A stretch of 47,401 bases of DNA from Corynebacterium halotolerans (GTDB lineage: Bacteria; Actinomycetota; Actinomycetes; Mycobacteriales; Mycobacteriaceae), in assembly GCF_001056295.1 (NCBI RefSeq), contig NZ_JVMD01000019.1, positions 1-47,401 of the forward strand, written 5' to 3'. Each line of letters starts with the position of its first letter. Positions within the stretch are counted from its first letter, which is position 1. The position numbers and the translations under genes are program-made. The notes beneath the pieces were generated by a model. That model did not search any database and was not told the origin of the DNA. It was given only the letters and a program-made list of their open reading frames with translations. Shown here one piece after another: positions 16,896 to 23,953 of this stretch.

Positions 16896-16969
16896 CGACC
16901 CTGACGGGACTTGAACCCGCGACCTCCGCCGTGACAGGGCGGCGCGCTAACCAACTGCGCCACAGGGCC
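16896..16969 (-). tRNA. tRNA-Asp (GTC), copy 1
   Basis: Acceptor GGCCCTG/CAGGGTC, D-arm with GCGC, anticodon loop CTGTCAC giving GTC, T-loop GGTTCAAGTCC. The 74-base gene looks identical to the copy at 17195-17268, but here CCG rather than CCA follows the discriminator G, so CCA is not encoded. Confidence 0.97.
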
Positions 16970-17008
16970 TCATGTCGCGCCCGAACTCTCGTCCGTGCAC
17001 GAGTCGTT

Positions 17009-17038
17009 ACTCTACACAGCGGCTCAATGGGGGCACAA
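17009..17038 (-). promoter_or_regulatory. Promoter of tRNA-Asp copy 1 / tRNA-Phe
   Basis: On the minus strand TTGTGC (17033-17038) and TAGAGT (17009-17014) are 18 bases apart and lie about 40 bases before tRNA-Asp copy 1, so Asp and Phe form one unit. Confidence 0.55.
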
Positions 17039-17140
17039 ATCCGCTGTTCAAGGCGAAAAACGGCGCATTGCACCACGGCGCCGGCACCCCGCGGATGGGG
17101 GCGGACGGGCGGGCGTCGCAAAGCATGCGGATGCGCGAAA

Positions 17141-17184
17141 GCGAAAGGCGGCCACCCACATGAAAGTGGATGACCGCCTTTCGC
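17141..17184 (-). terminator. Terminator-like hairpin after tRNA-Asp copy 2
   Basis: GCGAAAGGCGG and its complement form the stem, with a second short stem-loop inside. The T-run after it on the minus strand is short (CTTTCG). Confidence 0.6.
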
Positions 17185-17194
17185 CCGAAAATGG

Positions 17195-17268
17195 CGACCC
17201 TGACGGGACTTGAACCCGCGACCTCCGCCGTGACAGGGCGGCGCGCTAACCAACTGCGCCACAGGGCC
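17195..17268 (-). tRNA. tRNA-Asp (GTC), copy 2
   Basis: Same 74-base sequence as the copy at 16896-16969, anticodon GTC. Here CCA follows the discriminator base directly, so the mature 3' end is encoded. It is 31 bases behind tRNA-Glu on the same strand. Confidence 0.97.
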
Positions 17269-17299
17269 ATGTTCTGTTGTGCTCCCATTCGGGGAGTGG

Positions 17300-17372
17300 T
17301 ACTCCCTACGGGATTCGAACCCGCGCTGCCGCCTTGAAAGGGCGGTGTCCTAGGCCGCTAGACGAAGGGAGC
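17300..17372 (-). tRNA. tRNA-Glu (TTC)
   Basis: Acceptor GCTCCCT/AGGGAGT with a G-U first pair, anticodon loop CTTTCAA giving TTC, T-loop GGTTCGAATCC. ACCA follows the acceptor, so the CCA is encoded (17297-17299). It leads the Glu-Asp unit. Confidence 0.97.
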
Positions 17373-17419
17373 TCGTCTTCGCGTTGGGCGCGGGGGCGTG
17401 CCCCGCGGCAACGCATCAA

Positions 17420-17448
17420 AGATTAGCCTACGGCGCACCACCCGACAA
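17420..17448 (-). promoter_or_regulatory. Promoter of tRNA-Glu / tRNA-Asp copy 2
   Basis: On the minus strand TTGTCG (17443-17448) and TAATCT (17420-17425) are 17 bases apart. The -35 lies inside the end of the PepSY gene. Confidence 0.55.
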
Positions 17449-18843
17449 AACAGCATGTGGGGCTTGCTTTTCGACGTCCCGGCGCGACGCCCGGGAGCGG
17501 GCGATGAGCACCAGATCGAGCAGCAGGAAACCGATGAGGGAGATGCCCAGCAGCGGCAGGAAGGCGCCGACGGTGGCGGCGAAGACGATGACGCCGGCGA
17601 TGATCGCCCACGACGGGCGGTCCGGCAGCCCCGGCACCGACGTGCCGCGGGCGGTGGGGCGGCGCAGCCACCACATGCGGTAGCCCAGGACGATCATGGT
17701 GGCGATGCCGAGGCCGACGGCGAACAGCGCCAGCTGCAGCGGCAGACCGAACATGATGCCCATGTGCAGGTAGATGCCCCACGACGACAGCTTGGAGAAC
17801 AGCGGCAGCTCCGAGAAGGGCTGGCGCGAGGCGACGGTGCCGTCGACGCCGTCGACGACGACCGAATCGGACGCGGTGCGCCACTCCACCCAGCGCTCGG
17901 AGGCCCGCCAGCCGTGGCCGTCCTCCGCCGGGGGCCGGAGGATCAGGGAGCCGGTGAGCCCGTCGGCGCGGGCGGCGGCGAGCACCCGGTCGACCTGGCC
18001 CGCCGCGGCTCCATCGGCCGGCGCGGAGGCGCCCGGCGAGCCCTGCGGCAGCGAGGCGTCGACCTTCGGCGCCTTCCAATTCAGGGACGTGACCACCGAA
18101 TCGACGTTGGCGCCGGCCTTCTGCGACCACGTGATGCCCGTCGCCGACAGGCCGAGGAGCGCGACCAGCAGCCACACGCCCAACACGGCGTGGAGGTTGA
18201 GGGAACGGCGGCGCCGGCCCTTCTCCCCCTTCGGCGCGGGGGCCGCCCGCCACAGCCGCGCGGACGTGCCCAGATCACGGCGGCGCGCGGCGGACACCCG
18301 GCGCCACCACAGGTACAGGCCGCCGAGCGCGAGCACCCACAGCCAGGACGCGGCCAACTCGGAGTACAGCTCGCCGGGCTCCCCCAGGTTCAGGCTCTCG
18401 TGCATGGCGGACAGCCACCGGCGCACCGGCATCTCGCCGAGCCCGGAGTACGTGCGCGACTCGCCCACGACGGTGGCGGTCGCGGGATCGACGAACACAG
18501 CGGGCATGGTTTTGTCGGTGGCGGCGGGGTCGTCGAAAAGCACCCGCGTGGTGTCGCCCGGGTTCGCCGCCGGCCAGATCTGCGCGATGGCCAGGTCGGG
18601 GTGCTCGGCGGCCGCGGCCGCGGTCTGCTCGCCGACCGTCTTGGATTGCGGCGCGGCGTCGACGGTGAGCAAATCGGCGTAGACGACCTTCTCGATCGCC
18701 GGCGCGAGCGCGTAGAACGCGCCCGAAATAGCCGCGACCAGGAGGAACGGGCCGACCATCAGGCCCGCGTAGAAGTGCAGGCGATGGAGGAAACGCGCGG
18801 GCCGGTCGCGGGCTTCGCGACGCGCCACGGGGGTTTCGGACAT
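17428..18843 (-). CDS. PepSY-associated transmembrane protein (PiuB-like)
   Basis: This 471-residue membrane protein fits the PepSY_TM family, often iron-regulated and linked to siderophore or ferric reductase function. Four main hydrophobic regions are visible: about 25-47 after HRLHFYAG, about 165-183 after HESLNLG, about 222-242 after LNLHAVLG, and a cluster from about 355 (GIYLHMGIMFG) to 450. The histidines near the membrane segments are the conserved candidates for heme or metal binding. The large loops between helices are the PepSY-like parts. The ATG at 18843 (MSETPV) is chosen because GAGGAG lies nine bases before it. Two palindromes (18877-18905) sit upstream; they do not match the DtxR box, so iron control is not shown. 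Confidence 0.88.
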   Translation of the reverse strand: MSETPVARREARDRPARFLHRLHFYAGLMVGPFLLVAAISGAFYALAPAIEKVVYADLLTVDAAPQSKTVGEQTAAAAAEHPDLAIAQIWPAANPGDTTRVLFDDPAATDKTMPAVFVDPATATVVGESRTYSGLGEMPVRRWLSAMHESLNLGEPGELYSELAASWLWVLALGGLYLWWRRVSAARRRDLGTSARLWRAAPAPKGEKGRRRRSLNLHAVLGVWLLVALLGLSATGITWSQKAGANVDSVVTSLNWKAPKVDASLPQGSPGASAPADGAAAGQVDRVLAAARADGLTGSLILRPPAEDGHGWRASERWVEWRTASDSVVVDGVDGTVASRQPFSELPLFSKLSSWGIYLHMGIMFGLPLQLALFAVGLGIATMIVLGYRMWWLRRPTARGTSVPGLPDRPSWAIIAGVIVFAATVGAFLPLLGISLIGFLLLDLVLIARSRASRRDVEKQAPHAVLSGGAP

Positions 18844-18876
18844 GGGATGGGACTCCTCGGGGGATGTGACTGGGAT

Positions 18877-18905
18877 CATTCGGCCGAATGACCATTAGTC
18901 GAATG
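18877..18905. promoter_or_regulatory. Two adjacent palindromes upstream of the PepSY gene
   Basis: CATTCGGCCGAATG (18877-18890) is a perfect 14-base palindrome; CATTAGTCGAATG (18893-18905) is a near copy two bases away. They lie 34 bases upstream of the chosen PepSY start and could be a tandem dimer operator. Confidence 0.5.
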
Positions 18906-18943
18906 AATGCCCCCGAGAGTTCCCGCCGATGTGCCGCGGCAGG

Positions 18944-20278
18944 TCAGGCGGGCGCCGGTGCGCGGTGCCAGCCCTTGCGGTCGTACAGGACCGCCGCGGC
19001 CACGCCGACGATCACGGCGCCGACGAGCGAGATGCCCGCGTACGCCAGCGCCTGGCCGACGCCGGAGTCCCACGTCCCGCCGAAGTACAGCATCGACCGG
19101 GAGCCGAGGTAGATCTGGTGCATCGGCGAGACCAGCGAGATCACGCGGAACACCTCCGGCACCGCCTCCAGCGGCAGGGTGCCGCCGGCCGAGGGCAGGC
19201 CGAGCACGATGAACGCGACGAGGTTGACCACCAGGCCCGGGTTGCCCAGCAGCGCGATGATGGCGTGGCTGACCCAGCCGACGGCGAGGATCATCGCGGC
19301 GGTGAAGCCCCACAGCGCGAACGGCGACCCCAGCGGCATGCCGACGATCGTGCCGATGAGCACGTACAGCGCTGCGACCAGCGCGGCCTGCGTGGCGGAC
19401 ATGCCGAACTTCGCCACCAGCGTGCCCAGGCGCGAGACGCCGTGGTGGGTGTGCCGGACGAAGAAGGGGCCCCATTCCAGCGAGTGGATGCCCAGGCGGT
19501 TGTCCACGATCTGGCTGGTCAGCATCGCGCCGGTGAAGCCGGCGAGGACGATGAGCAGCGTCCAGTAGAAGGCGGACAGGCCGTTGCCGGTGCCGTCGGG
19601 CAGCGGGTGGAAGTCCTCGAACTTCACGTTGACCGGGCGGGCGGCGGCGGCCAGGGCCGTGCCGGTGGGCGACGGCGCGCCCTCGGGGGCTTCGTCGATG
19701 GCGGCCTGGACCTTCTCGCGCAGTTGCTTTCCGACGGCGTCGTCCACCCGATCGCCGACCTGGAAGCCCATTTCCTTCACGATCGTCTGGGCGCCGAGCC
19801 CGGCGGCCGGGTTGGAGATGATGCGGATGTCGGGGGCGACGACGTCGTTGCCGACCATCGTGCCGATGCCCCAGGCGTTGAGGCGCGAGCTGAAGTTCTC
19901 GGGGATGACGATGGCTCCGTAGAGCTCGCCCTTGCTCATCTGGTCGATGGCCTCTTGGCCGGTGAGGTGGCGCAGATCGAACTGGTTGGGGTCGATGCCC
20001 TCGACCAGGCCGTCGACGACCTTGTCGCCGGCGTTGAGGTGGCCGCCGTCGACGGTGTCGGCGCCGCGGTCGGCGTTGACGATGGCCACGGGGAAATCGT
20101 GGAGGTTCTCCCGCGGGTTGACGTTGCCGGCCAGGTACGCCCCGCCGAAGAAGATGGTCAGCAGCGCCACCGCGAGCGTCGGCGCGAACCAGAACATGAA
20201 GGTCCTGCGCGGGTCGCGGGGCTTGGTCTCGGTGCCGTGCTGGCTCATGCTGCTCTCGTTCATGTCATCTCCGTTCAT
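18944..20278 (-). CDS. YhgE/Pip-type ABC-2-like membrane protein
   Basis: This 444-residue protein has the YhgE/Pip layout: one N-terminal helix (about 29-50), a large extracytoplasmic domain (about 52-235) with the conserved start FPVAIVNADRG, then five or so C-terminal helices (about 238-435) in an ABC-2-type arrangement including LVVNLVAFIVLGLPSAGG. Such proteins are mostly of unknown function; some are phage receptors or export-related. No ATPase partner is adjacent. Its ATG overlaps the TetR stop (ATGA), so the two are translationally coupled, and the TetR protein most likely controls it. Other ATGs five and ten residues in are possible starts. Confidence 0.88.
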   Translation of the reverse strand: MNGDDMNESSMSQHGTETKPRDPRRTFMFWFAPTLAVALLTIFFGGAYLAGNVNPRENLHDFPVAIVNADRGADTVDGGHLNAGDKVVDGLVEGIDPNQFDLRHLTGQEAIDQMSKGELYGAIVIPENFSSRLNAWGIGTMVGNDVVAPDIRIISNPAAGLGAQTIVKEMGFQVGDRVDDAVGKQLREKVQAAIDEAPEGAPSPTGTALAAAARPVNVKFEDFHPLPDGTGNGLSAFYWTLLIVLAGFTGAMLTSQIVDNRLGIHSLEWGPFFVRHTHHGVSRLGTLVAKFGMSATQAALVAALYVLIGTIVGMPLGSPFALWGFTAAMILAVGWVSHAIIALLGNPGLVVNLVAFIVLGLPSAGGTLPLEAVPEVFRVISLVSPMHQIYLGSRSMLYFGGTWDSGVGQALAYAGISLVGAVIVGVAAAVLYDRKGWHRAPAPA

Positions 20279-20877
20279 CGCGACACCCCCAGTCCGCCGT
20301 CGACGCCGCGGACCAGCAGCACGCCGAGGTCCGAGACGAGTTCGGTGAGCGGGCCGCGGTCGTCGTCGGCCGCCCAGTCCACCGCGGTCCAGGCGATGGA
20401 CGCGGCGATGGCGCGGGCCGCGGTTTCGGGCGCGAGCGGCCCTTCGGCGAGGTTGCCTCCGAACGTCGGCGAGGCGAGGATCCGCCCGGCGAGGTAGTCG
20501 ATGGACTGCCGCAGCACCTCCGGCCCTCCCGGGCCGGCGAGGGCGCGGTGCATGAAGTCGACGTGCGGCTCCAGCTTTGCGACGGCGATGCCGATGACCT
20601 CGAGGATCCTGTCGATGTCGCCGGTGTCGAAGCCGTCGGCGGCGGGGTCGATGCCGTCGAAGGCCTCTTCCAGGCGGAGCACGGCGGCATCCGCCCAGGC
20701 TTCGGAGAGGTCGCGGTAGACGGCGTAGAAGGTCGGGCGGCTGACGCCGGCTTCGCGGACCAGGTCGGTGATCGTGATGTCGACCGGTTCCCGCTGGTCC
20801 AGAAGGGCGGCGGCGGCCGCTCGCAACTTGTCCCGCGAGCGTGACGACGCCCGCGGCATGGTCTGGATTTTACGCAT
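20275..20877 (-). CDS. TetR-family repressor
   Basis: The 200-residue protein has an N-terminal TetR helix-turn-helix (about 12-60: RDKLRAAAAALLDQ, then DITITDLVREAGVSRPTFYAVYRDLSEAWADA) and a helical C-terminal ligand domain. Ligand unknown. The first gene of a two-gene unit with the YhgE/Pip protein, it probably represses that unit. A palindromic region (20875-20900) overlaps its start codon and would be its own operator. A second ATG six codons in (MPRASSRSRDK) is an alternative start. Confidence 0.9.
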   Translation of the reverse strand: MRKIQTMPRASSRSRDKLRAAAAALLDQREPVDITITDLVREAGVSRPTFYAVYRDLSEAWADAAVLRLEEAFDGIDPAADGFDTGDIDRILEVIGIAVAKLEPHVDFMHRALAGPGGPEVLRQSIDYLAGRILASPTFGGNLAEGPLAPETAARAIAASIAWTAVDWAADDDRGPLTELVSDLGVLLVRGVDGGLGVSR

Positions 20878-20900
20878 GTAAACTTCTTACACCTGTAAAG
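20875..20900. promoter_or_regulatory. Putative TetR operator
   Basis: Overlapping inverted repeats built from TGTAAA and TTACA (including CTTACACCTGTAAAG) cover the start region of the tetR gene. This is the usual place for autorepressor binding. Confidence 0.5.
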
Positions 20901-20946
20901 TCCAGGGTGCAACCGCAGAGCATCGAACTCCGGTGCCGCACATGCG

Positions 20947-20983
20947 AAAAGGTGCGGCCCGACATGATGTCGGACCGCACCTT
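20947..20983 (-). terminator. Terminator after tRNA-Lys
   Basis: On the minus strand AAGGTGCGG-TCCGACA pairs around a three-base loop with its complement and is followed by TTTTCG. Confidence 0.85.
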
Positions 20984-21010
20984 CGGCGCGTCTGCCAGGG
21001 CAAACGAATG

Positions 21011-21083
21011 TGGGCCCCGTGGGGCTCGAACCCACGACCTACGGATTAAAAGTCCGCAGCTCTACCAACTGAGCTAGAGGCCC
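21011..21083 (-). tRNA. tRNA-Lys (TTT)
   Basis: Acceptor GGGCCTC/GGGGCCC, D-arm GCTC/GAGC, anticodon loop CTTTTAA giving TTT, T-loop GGTTCGAGCCC, discriminator A. CCA is not encoded. A strong terminator follows 28 bases later. Confidence 0.97.
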
Positions 21084-21410
21084 GCGCCGCACGCGGCCAC
21101 GGGGGCTCATGCGACGACGCAGGAAATCCTACCGCCCCCGCCCCGCGCGGCGAAAAGCGGCCCGCCGCATGTCGCGCGGACGGTCTCCCGGCGGTGCCGC
21201 GGATCACTTCGCACCGAAATGTTCACCCCCGCCCGGTTTCACGACAACCCGTCGTCAAGCGACGAAAGGCCCACTACGATTACCCCCACCCCTATCGACG
21301 GCGGGAACCTCCGCGCGGCGCGGCCCGACTGTACCAATGGGGGACTTTTTTGCCCTCCGGTCGGTTTCTCAAGCCCTTTCCCTAGCCAGCTTTCCGCTTA
21401 GGAGCGTTCC
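21084..21410 (+). other. cydA upstream region, no gene
   Basis: The 327 bases between tRNA-Lys and cydA carry no credible ORF. They hold an exact inverted copy of GCTTGACGACGG (21249-21260), a possible -10 TACGAT (about 21276), a T-run (TTTTTT near 21348) and a good ribosome site TTAGGAG seven bases before the cydA ATG. The long leader may host regulation of the cyd operon; no operator could be assigned. Confidence 0.5.
21249..21260 (-). repeat. Repeated word GCTTGACGACGG, copy 2
   Basis: Exact copy on the minus strand in the intergenic region before cydA. Confidence 0.7.
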
Positions 21411-22934
21411 ATGGACGTCGTGGACGTGGCACGGTGGCAATTCGGCATCACCACCGTGTACCACTTCATATTCGTGCCGCTGACCATCGGTTTGGCGCCG
21501 ATGGTCGCGCTGATGCAGACGATGTGGCAAGTCACGGGCAAGGCCCATTGGTACCGGGCCACCCGATTTTTCGGCACCGTTTTCCTGATCAACTTCGCCA
21601 TGGGCGTGGCCACGGGCATCGTCCAGGAATTCCAGTTCGGCATGAACTGGTCGGAGTACTCGAGAATGGTCGGCGACGTCTTCGGCGGGCCGCTGGCCCT
21701 CGAGGGCCTGATCGCCTTCTTCCTCGAGTCGACGTTCCTGGGCCTGTGGATCTTCGGCTGGGGGCGCATCCCCGGCTGGCTGCACACGGCGTCGATCTGG
21801 GTCGTCGCGGTGGCGGTCAACCTCTCCGCGTACTTCATCATCGTGGCCAATTCCTTCATGCAGCACCCGGTCGGTGCGGTGTACAACCCGGAAACCGGCC
21901 GCGCCGAGCTCAATGACATCGTCGCGCTGCTGACCAACCCCACCGCACTGGCGGCGTTCCCGCACGCGGTGGCGGGTTCCCTGCTCACCGCCGGCACGTT
22001 CGTCCTGGGCGTGACCGGCTGGTGGATGATCAAGGCCGCCCGGCGCGGCGAGGAGCGCCACGACGCGCACCGCCCGGCCCACCGCATGGGCTGGTGGACG
22101 GTCCTGCTGTCCTCCATCGGCGTGGCGTGGACCGGCGACATCCAGGCGAAACTGATGTTCGTGCAGCAGCCGATGAAGATGGCGTCGGCCGAGTCGCTGT
22201 GCCACACGGAGACGAACCCGAACTTCTCCATCCTGTCGATCGGCACGCACAACAACTGCGAGTCCGTCGTCCACGTCCTCGATCTGCCGTGGGTCCTGCC
22301 CTTCCTGGCCGAGGGCAAGTTCACCGGCGTCACCCTCGAAGGCGTGCTCGACCTGCAGAAGCGCTACGAGATGATGTTCGGCCCCGGCAACTACCAGCCG
22401 AACCTGTTCGTCACCTACTGGTCCTTCCGCGCCATGATCGGCCTGATGGCCGGTTCCCTGGCGATCGCCTTCTTCAGCTGGCTGTTCACCCGCGGCGGCC
22501 GCCTGCCGAAGGGCCGCTGGGCCACATGGTTCGCGTGGGGCTCCGTCGCCGCGATCCCCTTCCCGTTCCTGGCGAACTCCGCCGGCTGGATCTTCACGGA
22601 AATGGGCCGCCAGCCCTGGGTCGTCCACCCGAACCCCGAGTCCGCCGGCGACCCGAGAACCGAGCTGATCCGCATGACCGTCGACATGGGCGTGTCCGAT
22701 CACGCACCCTGGACCGTGATGCTCACCCTGGCCGGATTCACCCTGATCTACCTGATCCTCGCAATCGTGTGGTTCAGGCTCATCCAACGCGTCGTCGTCG
22801 CCGGGCCGCCGGCCGAATCCGGCCCGTCCGCCACCGGCGAGGGCCCGTCGGCCACCGTCGGCGCGGCCGCGCCCGTGCGGTTCGCGGCCGCCGCCCGCTC
22901 CGACGACCTCGCACCCGCCGGAAAGGACGCGTGA
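21411..22934 (+). CDS. cydA: Cytochrome bd oxidase subunit I
   Basis: This 507-residue membrane protein carries the quinol site and the three hemes of cytochrome bd, a high-affinity oxygen reductase. Heme ligands align with the E. coli enzyme: His18 (VYHFIFVP), His185 (FPHAVAGSLLTAG), the Met of TEMGRQPW, and the acidic pair Glu98/Glu106 in GPLALEGL and FFLESTF. Conserved GRQPWVVHP and KLMFVQQPMKMASAE segments are present, and the Q-loop is the short type usual in actinobacteria. The C-terminal tail (about 460-507) is an Ala/Pro/Ser-rich extension. TTAGGAG precedes the ATG. It heads the overlapping cydABDC operon. Confidence 0.97.
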   Translation: MDVVDVARWQFGITTVYHFIFVPLTIGLAPMVALMQTMWQVTGKAHWYRATRFFGTVFLINFAMGVATGIVQEFQFGMNWSEYSRMVGDVFGGPLALEGLIAFFLESTFLGLWIFGWGRIPGWLHTASIWVVAVAVNLSAYFIIVANSFMQHPVGAVYNPETGRAELNDIVALLTNPTALAAFPHAVAGSLLTAGTFVLGVTGWWMIKAARRGEERHDAHRPAHRMGWWTVLLSSIGVAWTGDIQAKLMFVQQPMKMASAESLCHTETNPNFSILSIGTHNNCESVVHVLDLPWVLPFLAEGKFTGVTLEGVLDLQKRYEMMFGPGNYQPNLFVTYWSFRAMIGLMAGSLAIAFFSWLFTRGGRLPKGRWATWFAWGSVAAIPFPFLANSAGWIFTEMGRQPWVVHPNPESAGDPRTELIRMTVDMGVSDHAPWTVMLTLAGFTLIYLILAIVWFRLIQRVVVAGPPAESGPSATGEGPSATVGAAAPVRFAAAARSDDLAPAGKDA

Positions 22935-22939
22935 TCACC

Positions 22940-23953
22940 ATGTTCGGTCTCGATCTCCCGGTCGTCTGGTTCGTCCTGGTGGCGTTCCTGTTCGCCGGCT
23001 ACTTCCTCCTCGAGGGATTCGACTTCGGCATCGGCATCCTGCTGCCGATCCTCGGCCGCGACGAGGCCCGCCGCAGCGCCATGCTGCGCACCATCGGCCC
23101 CGTGTGGGACGGCAACGAGGTGTGGCTGATCACCGCCGGCGGCGCGCTGTTCGCGGCGTTCCCCGAGTGGTACGCCACCATGTTCTCCGGCTTCTACCTG
23201 CCGCTGTTCCTGATCCTGCTGGCGCTGATCGTCCGCATCGTCGGGCTGGAGTGGCGCAAGAAGGTCGACGACGACGCGTGGCGCCGGCGCTGCGACGCCG
23301 CGATCATCGTCGGTTCGTGGCTGCCGCCGGTGCTGTGGGGCGTGGCCGTGGCCAACCTGGTCCGCGGCGTGCCCCTCGACGCCGACCACGGCATGTCCAG
23401 CGGCCTCGACGTGCTGGTCGGCCTGCTCAACCCCTACGCGCTGCTCGGCGGCGCGGCGCTGACCGCGGTGTTCGTCCTCCACGGCCTGACCTTCCTGCGG
23501 TTGAAGACCGCCGGCGGCCTGCGCGAGTCCGCGGAGACGGTGCTCCGTCCCGTGGCGGGTGCGGCGGTGGTCCTCGGCGCGGCTTTCGTGCTGTGGACGC
23601 AGATCGTGCACGGCAAGCCGTGGACCTGGGCGGTCGCGGTGCTCGCGCTGCTCGGCGTCGTCGGCGGCGTGGCCATGGTCCTGCGCGGGCGCGACGGCAT
23701 CGCCTTCACCGCGACGTCGATCGCCATCGTCTCGGTGACGGTGCTGATCTTCGGGTCGATGTTCCCGTGGCTCATGCCGACGACCCTCTCCGACGGCGCG
23801 GGCCTGGACGTGTGGAACGCCGCGTCGAACCCGTACACGCTGACCATCATGACGTGGTCGGCGCTGTTCATCACGCCGCTGGTCATCGCGTACCAGGCGT
23901 GGACGTACTGGGTCTTCCGCAAGCGCATCACCGCGGAGCCGATCCCCGCATGA
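22940..23953 (+). CDS. cydB: Cytochrome bd oxidase subunit II
   Basis: This 337-residue membrane protein is the second bd subunit. It starts with LPVVWFVLVAFLFAGYFLLEG and the conserved FDFGIGILLP, then GPVWDGNEVWLITAGGALFAAFPEWYA, a CydB hallmark, and about eight transmembrane helices. AAAGGA lies about 12 bases before the ATG at 22940. An in-frame GTG at 22931 overlaps the cydA stop (GTGA) and could be the coupled start, adding three residues; the ATG gives the better family N-terminus. Its stop overlaps the cydD start. Confidence 0.95.
   Translation: MFGLDLPVVWFVLVAFLFAGYFLLEGFDFGIGILLPILGRDEARRSAMLRTIGPVWDGNEVWLITAGGALFAAFPEWYATMFSGFYLPLFLILLALIVRIVGLEWRKKVDDDAWRRRCDAAIIVGSWLPPVLWGVAVANLVRGVPLDADHGMSSGLDVLVGLLNPYALLGGAALTAVFVLHGLTFLRLKTAGGLRESAETVLRPVAGAAVVLGAAFVLWTQIVHGKPWTWAVAVLALLGVVGGVAMVLRGRDGIAFTATSIAIVSVTVLIFGSMFPWLMPTTLSDGAGLDVWNAASNPYTLTIMTWSALFITPLVIAYQAWTYWVFRKRITAEPIPA

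Noticed and set aside
16745..17288. Several short ORFs across the tRNA cluster
   Set aside because: They repeat MAQLVSAPPCHGG because they read through the two identical tRNA-Asp genes; they are not proteins.
18877..18905. DtxR iron box before the PepSY gene
   Set aside because: The palindromes lack the TTAGG...CCTAA pattern of DtxR sites.
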